Shown: one piece after another, positions 1 through 5,359 of the stretch | How the letters are laid out: each line of letters starts with the position of its first letter | How positions within the stretch are numbered: position 1 is the first letter of the stretch | From: Thermococcus sp. | GTDB lineage: Archaea > Methanobacteriota_B > Thermococci > Thermococcales > Thermococcaceae | Direction of reading: 5' to 3' | Assembly: GCA_027065835.1 (NCBI GenBank) | Contig: JAMONK010000243.1 | Coordinates: 1-5,359 of the forward strand | Length of the DNA: 5,359 bases | Position numbers and translations under genes: made by a program | The notes under the pieces: model-generated | Seen by the model: the letters and a program-made list of their open reading frames with translations, nothing else | Databases searched by the model: none | Told to the model about the DNA's origin: nothing

Positions 1-78
1 TGGTGGGGCCGCCGAGATTCGAACTCGGGTCACGGGCTCCCAAAGCCCGCAGGATAGGCCAAGCTACCCCACGGCCCC
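1..78 (-). tRNA. tRNA-Pro (anticodon UGG), CCA encoded
   Basis: Read on the minus strand, the sequence folds into a full cloverleaf. The acceptor stem is GGGGCCG with CGGCCCC, followed by A73 and a genomically encoded CCA at positions 3-1. The anticodon stem is CGGGC/GCCCG around the loop UUUGGGA, which places UGG at positions 34-36 and so gives proline. The T arm is CCGAG/CUCGG around the loop UUCGAAU. The D arm contains GGGUAGCUUGGCC, and the variable loop is short (about 4 nt). No intron is visible in the anticodon loop. The gene starts exactly at the left window edge, with nothing missing from the mature tRNA. Its product reads CCN proline codons. Confidence 0.96.
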
Positions 79-107
79 GTCCCGCGGTAGTGCAATGACA
101 CCTTCCT

Positions 108-120
108 TATTAAGCTTTTC
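108..120 (-). promoter_or_regulatory. Archaeal TATA box of the tRNA-Pro gene
   Basis: On the minus strand this reads GAAAAGCTTAATA: a purine-rich BRE-like GAAA followed by an AAGCTTAATA box. Its centre lies about 36 bases before the tRNA 5' end, so a start about 25 bases downstream of the box would give a 5' leader of roughly 10 nt, as expected for a tRNA precursor. Confidence 0.65.
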
Positions 121-148
121 GCTTTGGGCAAACAGCGGGCGGCTCATT

Positions 149-161
149 GGATATCGTATCC
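149..161. repeat. Short inverted repeat GGATA-TCG-TATCC
   Basis: A perfect 5-base inverted repeat with a 3-base spacer lies in the divergent region between the tRNA-Pro promoter and the DUF357 promoter. It sits upstream of both TATA boxes, at a distance where an activator or repressor could bind, but a dyad this short can arise by chance. No partner regulator is visible. Confidence 0.3.
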
Positions 162-193
162 CCGTTGAAGGTCCGGTCTTTCGAGCGGGGCAA

Positions 194-205
194 GTTTTAT
201 AAAAG
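194..205 (+). promoter_or_regulatory. TATA box of the DUF357-DUF555 operon
   Basis: GTTTTATAAAAG is a strong archaeal TATA element centred near 199-200. Transcription would start near 224-226, leaving about 12 bases before the GTG start codon at 237. That is just enough to include the ribosome-binding site GAGGCGA (225-231). Confidence 0.65.
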
Positions 206-236
206 AAAGCCACAAGCTTAGGCCGAGGCGAGACCG

Positions 237-524
237 GTGGAGCGAGAGATAACCGAGGAAAAGCTCCAGAGATATTTTAAAATAACCGAAGAAGCCCTTA
301 AAACTCTGGAAATTGCCGTCCACGAGAAGAGCCTCCTAAAGGCGGTCGCCGACGATTTTCTAACGATGGCCAGGAGCTATTTTGAGGATGCCCGGTACTA
401 CTACTCCAGAGGGGACTACGTTACTGCGTTTGCTGCGCTCAACTACGCCCACGGTTTCATTGATGCGGGGGTAAGGCTGGGAGTGTTTAAAGGAGAAGAC
501 GACAGACTGTTTGCCTTTGGATGA
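237..524 (+). CDS. DUF357 domain protein
   Basis: A 95-residue, highly charged, almost entirely helical protein with no signal peptide or membrane segment. Residues about 39-83 carry the conserved DUF357 core: a tyrosine-rich helix with [18 protein letters not shown], then [19 protein letters not shown]. This resembles a small helical-hairpin or TPR-like bundle (the structural reading is inference). The family is widespread in archaea and has no established biochemical role that I know of. The start is GTG at 237, preceded by GAGGCGA, one mismatch from the GAGGTGA consensus, and a TATA box at the right distance; the next ATG in frame is codon 43, inside the conserved core. The gene ends 12 bases before the DUF555 start, so the two are probably one operon and may act together. 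Confidence 0.88.
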   Translation: MEREITEEKLQRYFKITEEALKTLEIAVHEKSLLKAVADDFLTMARSYFEDARYYYSRGDYVTAFAALNYAHGFIDAGVRLGVFKGEDDRLFAFG

Positions 525-526
525 GG

Positions 527-531
527 GGTGA
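527..531 (+). promoter_or_regulatory. Ribosome-binding site that sets the DUF555 start
   Basis: GGTGA, inside GAGGGGTGAGA just after the DUF357 stop codon, lies five bases before ATG 537. An in-frame GTG at 528 falls inside this site and therefore lacks its own, so ATG 537 is the better start. It yields the family-typical N-terminus MGDYVVVLEAP. Confidence 0.7.
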
Positions 532-536
532 GAACT

Positions 537-920
537 ATGGGTGACTACGTTGTTGTTTTGGAGGCGCCGATAATCGTCAGGGACGTTGAAACCCCGGATG
601 ATGCGATAAACGTTGCTGTTTCAAAGGTTGCCAAGGCTCTTAACAAGGAAAAGCTCGACTTCGTGAGGGTTGAGATAGGATATTCCCAGTGTCCCGTTTG
701 CGGTGCTCACTTCGAGAGTGCCTTCGTGATAGGTAACGTGGGCCTCGTCGGAATGTACCTCACAATTAAGGTTTACAACGCTCAGACCATCGAGCACGCC
801 GAGAGGATAGCCAAGGCAGTCGTTGGTAAGGCCCTCAAGAAGGTGCCCTTGAAGATATATGAGATAAGGGAGCTCAGCGAAGGGGACGAAGGGGATGGGG
901 TGGAGTTAAAGGAGGAATAG
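537..920 (+). CDS. DUF555 / UPF0212 family protein
   Basis: A 127-residue soluble protein with the hallmarks of the archaeal UPF0212 (DUF555) family: N-terminus MGDYVVVLEAPIIV, central DFVRVEIGYSQCPVCGAHFES, and then ...FVIGNVGLVGMYL. Cys52 and Cys55 form a single CPVC knuckle, with His58 nearby. This suggests a bound metal, perhaps completed by a second subunit, but metal binding is inferred. The segment 83-109 (AQTIEHAERIAKAVVGKALKKVPLK) is an amphipathic, lysine-rich helix that could bind nucleic acid. The C-terminal tail (113-127) is acidic and low in complexity. The function of the family is unknown. The gene is second in an operon after DUF357, with a 12-base gap and its ribosome-binding site overlapping the end of that gene's stop region, so the two are probably transcribed together. 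Confidence 0.9.
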   Translation: MGDYVVVLEAPIIVRDVETPDDAINVAVSKVAKALNKEKLDFVRVEIGYSQCPVCGAHFESAFVIGNVGLVGMYLTIKVYNAQTIEHAERIAKAVVGKALKKVPLKIYEIRELSEGDEGDGVELKEE

Positions 921-930
921 ACACCGCCCT

Positions 931-964
931 CCCGTTCCCTTAAATCTGCTTCTTTTGGGACGGG
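931..964 (+). terminator. Weak hairpin and T-rich stretch after the DUF555 gene
   Basis: CCCGTTCCC (931-939) can pair with GGGACGGG (957-964) with one bulged T around a 17-base loop. The loop contains the T-rich stretch CTTCTTTT (949-956), and archaeal termination depends mainly on such U-rich tracts. It lies between the DUF555 stop codon and the pyrG promoter, where the operon should end. The stem is imperfect and the T tract short, so this is a tentative call. Confidence 0.3.
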
Positions 965-969
965 GGTAA

Positions 970-3545
<2,576 letters not shown>

Positions 3546-3572
3546 GGAACCACCTAAGAGGGTAAACCCCGG

Positions 3573-3585
3573 GGAATTTAAAAAC
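3573..3585 (-). promoter_or_regulatory. Candidate TATA box of the membrane-protein gene
   Basis: On the minus strand this reads GTTTTTAAATTCC, centred near 3579. A start about 25 bases on (near 3554) would leave almost no leader and put the ribosome-binding site (3555-3549) at the very 5' end. The box at 3593-3607, read on this strand as GTTTATAAGCTTTTC, would give a leader of about 30 nt and is at least as likely. Confidence 0.35.
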
Positions 3586-3592
3586 TATTCCA

Positions 3593-3607
3593 GAAAAGCT
3601 TATAAAC
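3593..3607 (+). promoter_or_regulatory. TATA box of rps8e (possibly used in both directions)
   Basis: GAAAAGCTTATAAAC combines a BRE-like GAAAA with a CTTATAAA box centred near 3602. Transcription would start near 3627, giving a leader of about 43 nt before ATG 3671. On the opposite strand the same bases make an acceptable TATA box for the divergent membrane-protein gene. Confidence 0.6.
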
Positions 3608-3670
3608 GGCTAGCCAGAAGGGGCGATAGGTTAAGAATTGGTAATACATCGGTGTCATGAGGTGAGATAA

Positions 3671-4063
3671 ATGGCTATCTGGCAGGGAAGGTCACTTAGA
3701 AAGCCTTCAGGCGGAAGGATAATCTTCGCGAGGAAAAAGAGGAAGTACGAGCTCGGCAGAGAGCCGGCCTTCACCAAAGTTGGTGAGGAAAGGGAAAAGA
3801 AGAAGATCATCAGGACCTACGGTGGAAACAGGAAGGTCAGGCTTATCGAAGCCCTCTACGCCAACGTTTTCGAGGGTGGAAAGGGCAAAAAGGTCAAGGT
3901 CCTCAACGTCCTTAAGAACCCGGCCAACAGGCAGTACGTCAGGAGAAACATCGTCACCAGGGGCGCCATCATCGAGACCGAGGCCGGCAAGGCCATCGTC
4001 ACCAGCAGGCCCGGCCAGGACGGCGTCGTCAACGCGGTCCTCATCAAGGAAGAGAACGCCTGA
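3671..4063 (+). CDS. rps8e: 30S ribosomal protein S8e (eS8)
   Basis: A 130-residue, very basic protein of the small ribosomal subunit, shared by archaea and eukaryotes and absent from bacteria. The N-terminal part shows the family pattern [16 protein letters not shown] followed by the basic [11 protein letters not shown]. The C-terminal half has [32 protein letters not shown] and [15 protein letters not shown]. Length agrees with archaeal eS8, which lacks the eukaryotic insertion. The start is fixed by an excellent ribosome-binding site, GAGGTGA (3659-3665), five bases before the ATG. The gene stands alone with its own promoter and is followed by T-rich tracts. Codons end mostly in C or G, as expected of a highly expressed gene here. 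Confidence 0.98.
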   Translation: MAIWQGRSLRKPSGGRIIFARKKRKYELGREPAFTKVGEEREKKKIIRTYGGNRKVRLIEALYANVFEGGKGKKVKVLNVLKNPANRQYVRRNIVTRGAIIETEAGKAIVTSRPGQDGVVNAVLIKEENA

Positions 4064-4067
4064 ATCC

Positions 4068-4107
4068 TTTTCTTCAATTTGCCTTTGGCCTTTGCACATA
4101 TCTTTTT
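4068..4107 (+). terminator. T-rich termination region after rps8e
   Basis: Two T tracts follow the rps8e stop codon: TTTTCTTCAATTT beginning at 4068, and CTTTTT at 4102-4107. Such staggered U-rich tracts without a stem are typical of archaeal transcript ends. No clear hairpin is present. The region also separates rps8e from the convergent small reading frame that ends at 4113. Confidence 0.5.
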
Positions 4108-4112
4108 GACGT

Positions 4113-4326
4113 TTAGGGTTCTTGACCCAGTTTGAGGGTTTTAAAGTCGTCCAAGTCCCAGAGAAGCCAGCCCTCTTTTCTCAGCCCTTCCTTCCCCTCA
4201 ACACTCTTGGCAACGAGTCCATAGCTTTTCTCCCACCCGTCAAGCCCAACGAGTTCAGCCTTCCGCTCCAAGTCCTTCAGAATACCCCGCGATTCCCCCT
4301 CCTGTCCACGAACCTTTACGGATCAT
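4113..4326 (-). pseudogene. Small frameshifted gene or 3' gene remnant
   Basis: On the minus strand 69 sense codons run from 4322 to a TAA at 4113 (SVKVRGQEGESRGILKDLER..., ending ...DDFKTLKLGQEP). Its charge, rich in Lys, Glu, Arg and Asp, and G/C-ending codons look like a genuine hyperthermophile protein, but there is no start codon. The in-frame triplet just upstream is TGA (4325-4323). An ATG at 4326-4324 is one base out of frame: removing one C of the CC at 4321-4320 would give MIVKVRGQEGESRG and a protein of about 71 residues. A TATA box centred 28 bases before that ATG fits a leaderless transcript. So this is either a small gene broken by one base (mutation or sequencing error) or the tail of a larger lost gene. 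I do not recognise the family. The opposite-strand reading is rich in Pro, Leu and Phe, the usual antisense signature. Confidence 0.5.
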
Positions 4327-4336
4327 GCTTATACTA

Positions 4337-4346
4337 AATCGCGATT
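4337..4346. repeat. Perfect 10-base palindrome AATCGCGATT
   Basis: This palindrome lies between the minus-strand TATA box (4349-4358) and the ATG at 4326, where a repressor of that small gene could bind. A second palindrome, TTCGAA (4345-4350), overlaps it and leads into the TATA box. Function is inferred from position only. Confidence 0.4.
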
Positions 4347-4348
4347 CG

Positions 4349-4358
4349 AATATTTAAT
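4349..4358 (-). promoter_or_regulatory. TATA box for the leftward small gene
   Basis: On the minus strand this reads ATTAAATATT, centred near 4354 and 28 bases upstream of the A of ATG 4326. That is the spacing expected when transcription begins at or next to the start codon (a leaderless message). Confidence 0.45.
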
Positions 4359-4473
4359 GGCTGCAGCGGGCGGTTACAGCCGTCCTCAAAACCTTCTTCC
4401 AGAAGAGCCCGCGGTGATAACCACCATTATGATAATCCCAATTGTCACCTTAAACTTTCGCCCCGGCCGCAAG

Positions 4474-4484
4474 CCTTTTATAAC
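4474..4484 (+). promoter_or_regulatory. TATA box of the rightward unknown gene
   Basis: CCTTTTATAAC, centred near 4479-4480, predicts a transcription start near 4505 and a leader of about 50 nt to GTG 4556. Read on the other strand it is also TATA-like (TTATAAAAGG), but no convincing leftward gene starts at the right distance. Confidence 0.6.
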
Positions 4485-4502
4485 TGCGGGACGTATTGTT
4501 CC

Positions 4503-4515
4503 CATCACGGTGATG
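4503..4515. promoter_or_regulatory. Inverted repeat CATCAC-G-GTGATG, likely operator
   Basis: A perfect 6-base inverted repeat with a single central G lies 20-32 bases past the TATA box, over the expected transcription start of the unknown gene. Archaeal repressors commonly block RNA polymerase recruitment at just this place, so an operator is the natural reading. In RNA the repeat could not form a useful hairpin with a one-base loop, which favours a DNA-binding site. Confidence 0.5.
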
Positions 4516-4543
4516 CAGTGGTAATGCGGTTGGACAGTTAGGA

Positions 4544-4550
4544 GAGGTGG
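4544..4550 (+). promoter_or_regulatory. Ribosome-binding site that sets the GTG start of the unknown gene
   Basis: GAGGTGG, one mismatch from GAGGTGA, lies five bases before GTG 4556. An in-frame GTG at 4547 lies inside the site and is a weaker choice. An in-frame TGA at 4511 closes the frame upstream. Confidence 0.6.
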
Positions 4551-4555
4551 AAAAG

Positions 4556-5359
4556 GTGCCGTTTCCACAAATAGATGGAGATCGCCACTATACTTACCAC
4601 AAAGTATCGCAGGCACAAGTCCATTTACGTCACAATCCTGATTTTCACGGTATACTCACGCCACCAATGCGGGAAGAGGTCAAAAAAAGCGATCTCATAG
4701 AAAAAATAAGCTATGGAGACTGGTACGGTCCAGATAGCAAAAACTGGGCCGACAGCATTGCATACGGAATACCTAACTACCTGATCCGACTGGTCCTTGC
4801 TGGAAAAGGCGTAGATCCTCGGGCGATAGAGCAATACTCATCATACTTCAGCCTAGTAAACTCATACTACGTGAAGCCGGGACACTTGGGGGGAAGGATT
4901 TCTCACAGGATGCGAGAATTCGAAACGCTGGACGAAAGGAAGGCATGGGAAGAACTAGAAGACAGTCTAAAGGGGAAGGTTCCTGACAACCTTATAGACA
5001 CGCTCCGAAAGATGTTCCCAGATATGCTGAAAACGGGACTCGTATTCAAGAAAATCGTGACCGAGCATAAGAACAGATACAAAGCAAAGGATGAAATAGA
5101 AGCGTTCAAACAGCTTGCGCAGCACCCAGCACCAGAAGCGGTGATCCTGGACTACATCAACCCAGAGGACCTGAAAGCACTGCATAAACTCCATGTAAAG
5201 CTATACCACACACTGCCGGGATTCTTTGAGAAGAAAAGCGGAGTAGAGCACCTTCTAAGGATGAAAGAAGTACCTGAGGAAGAAATCAGAAGGATTGAGG
5301 AAGAAGCCCTGGCAGAGCTTCAAGGCAAGAAGCTAGGCGAACAGGTCAGCGCAAGGAAA
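4556..5359 (+). CDS. Unrecognised large protein, open at the right window edge
   Basis: A rightward frame starts at GTG 4556 (MPFPQIDGDRHYTYHKVSQA) and runs 268 codons with no stop to the last base, so the gene is 3'-truncated by the window. The visible product is soluble and charged, with no signal peptide or membrane helix. Residues 1-60 are rich in His, Tyr and Pro (HLRHNPDFHGILTPP; YGDWYGPDSKNW). Residues 65-115 are less charged (IPNYLIRLVLAGKG; SSYFSLVNSYYVKPGHLGG). From about 120 it is helical and rich in Lys and Glu, and 236-268 (VPEEEIRRIEEEALAELQGK) could be a coiled coil. I recognise no family or catalytic motif. It has its own TATA box, a candidate operator and a ribosome-binding site. 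A- and T-ending codons, six CTA leucines and about 47% G+C by hand count (4681-5160) differ from pyrG and rps8e, suggesting acquired DNA. Function unknown. Confidence 0.85.
   Translation, partial: MPFPQIDGDRHYTYHKVSQAQVHLRHNPDFHGILTPPMREEVKKSDLIEKISYGDWYGPDSKNWADSIAYGIPNYLIRLVLAGKGVDPRAIEQYSSYFSLVNSYYVKPGHLGGRISHRMREFETLDERKAWEELEDSLKGKVPDNLIDTLRKMFPDMLKTGLVFKKIVTEHKNRYKAKDEIEAFKQLAQHPAPEAVILDYINPEDLKALHKLHVKLYHTLPGFFEKKSGVEHLLRMKEVPEEEIRRIEEEALAELQGKKLGEQVSARK

Noticed and set aside
4122..4337. Rightward 71-codon frame starting with TTG
   Set aside because: Its Pro/Leu/Phe-rich product is typical of reading opposite a Lys/Glu/Gly-rich gene. There is no TATA box or ribosome-binding site, and the leftward frame has the better codon bias.
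4343..4351. GATTCGAAT resembling a tRNA T loop, as a possible attachment-site remnant
   Set aside because: No flanking T stem or acceptor stem can be formed, and it is better explained as overlapping palindromes next to a TATA box.
4368..4385. GGGCGG-TTACAG-CCGTCC hairpin
   Set aside because: One of six pairs is G-U, no T tract follows, and it belongs to no convincing transcript end; I treat it as chance.
4513..4524. Tiny ATG-CAG-TGG-TAA leader reading frame before the unknown gene
   Set aside because: Three codons with no attenuator structure downstream; the ATG is part of the dyad and arises from its symmetry.
4386..4616. Leftward 76-codon frame ending in a hydrophobic stretch and GRRF
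   Set aside because: It overlaps the start and ribosome-binding site of the better supported rightward gene, and its own start has no signals. The short hydrophobic tail alone is weak evidence.
4625..5194. Several leftward frames opposite the unknown gene
   Set aside because: All are short, Ser/Phe/Leu-rich shadows of the continuous rightward frame.

Overview
This window looks like a chromosomal segment of a hyperthermophilic euryarchaeon of the order Thermococcales, most likely Thermococcus. The basis is a 534-residue archaeal-type CTP synthase, ribosomal protein eS8, the archaeal families DUF357 and DUF555, a tRNA gene with encoded CCA, archaeal TATA boxes (often containing AAGCTT), and Shine-Dalgarno sites of the GAGGTGA type. 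The species assignment is inferred, not proven.

Core part (1-4063). A tRNA-Pro(UGG) gene reads leftward from the left edge. Divergent from it is a compact operon of a DUF357 gene and a DUF555/UPF0212 zinc-ribbon-like gene, 12 bases apart. pyrG (CTP synthase, the last step of CTP synthesis) follows with its own promoter. It converges on a leftward gene for a six-helix membrane protein; the two stop codons overlap by four bases, so each gene's likely termination signal lies inside the other gene. The membrane gene and rps8e (ribosomal protein eS8) diverge from a 125-base promoter region.

Right part (4064-5359). After rps8e the character changes. A leftward 69-codon reading frame (4113-4322) with typical archaeal composition has no start codon. 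A TATA box and an ATG at leaderless spacing lie just upstream, but one extra C puts the ATG out of frame, so this is probably a frameshifted small gene or the 3' remnant of a larger one. Beyond it lies a rightward gene that begins with GTG at 4556 and runs open to the window edge (268 codons, no stop). It has its own TATA box, a good ribosome-binding site and a perfect 13-base inverted repeat over the expected transcription start. Its product is not recognisable to me. Its lower G+C (about 47% by hand count), A-ending codons and use of CTA set it apart from pyrG and rps8e, which suggests acquired DNA beginning somewhere in 4064-4500.

The core genes are housekeeping functions (tRNA, nucleotide synthesis, ribosome) beside two poorly understood conserved archaeal proteins. 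The right end is the accessory, most novel part. If an undescribed system is present, only its first gene is visible.
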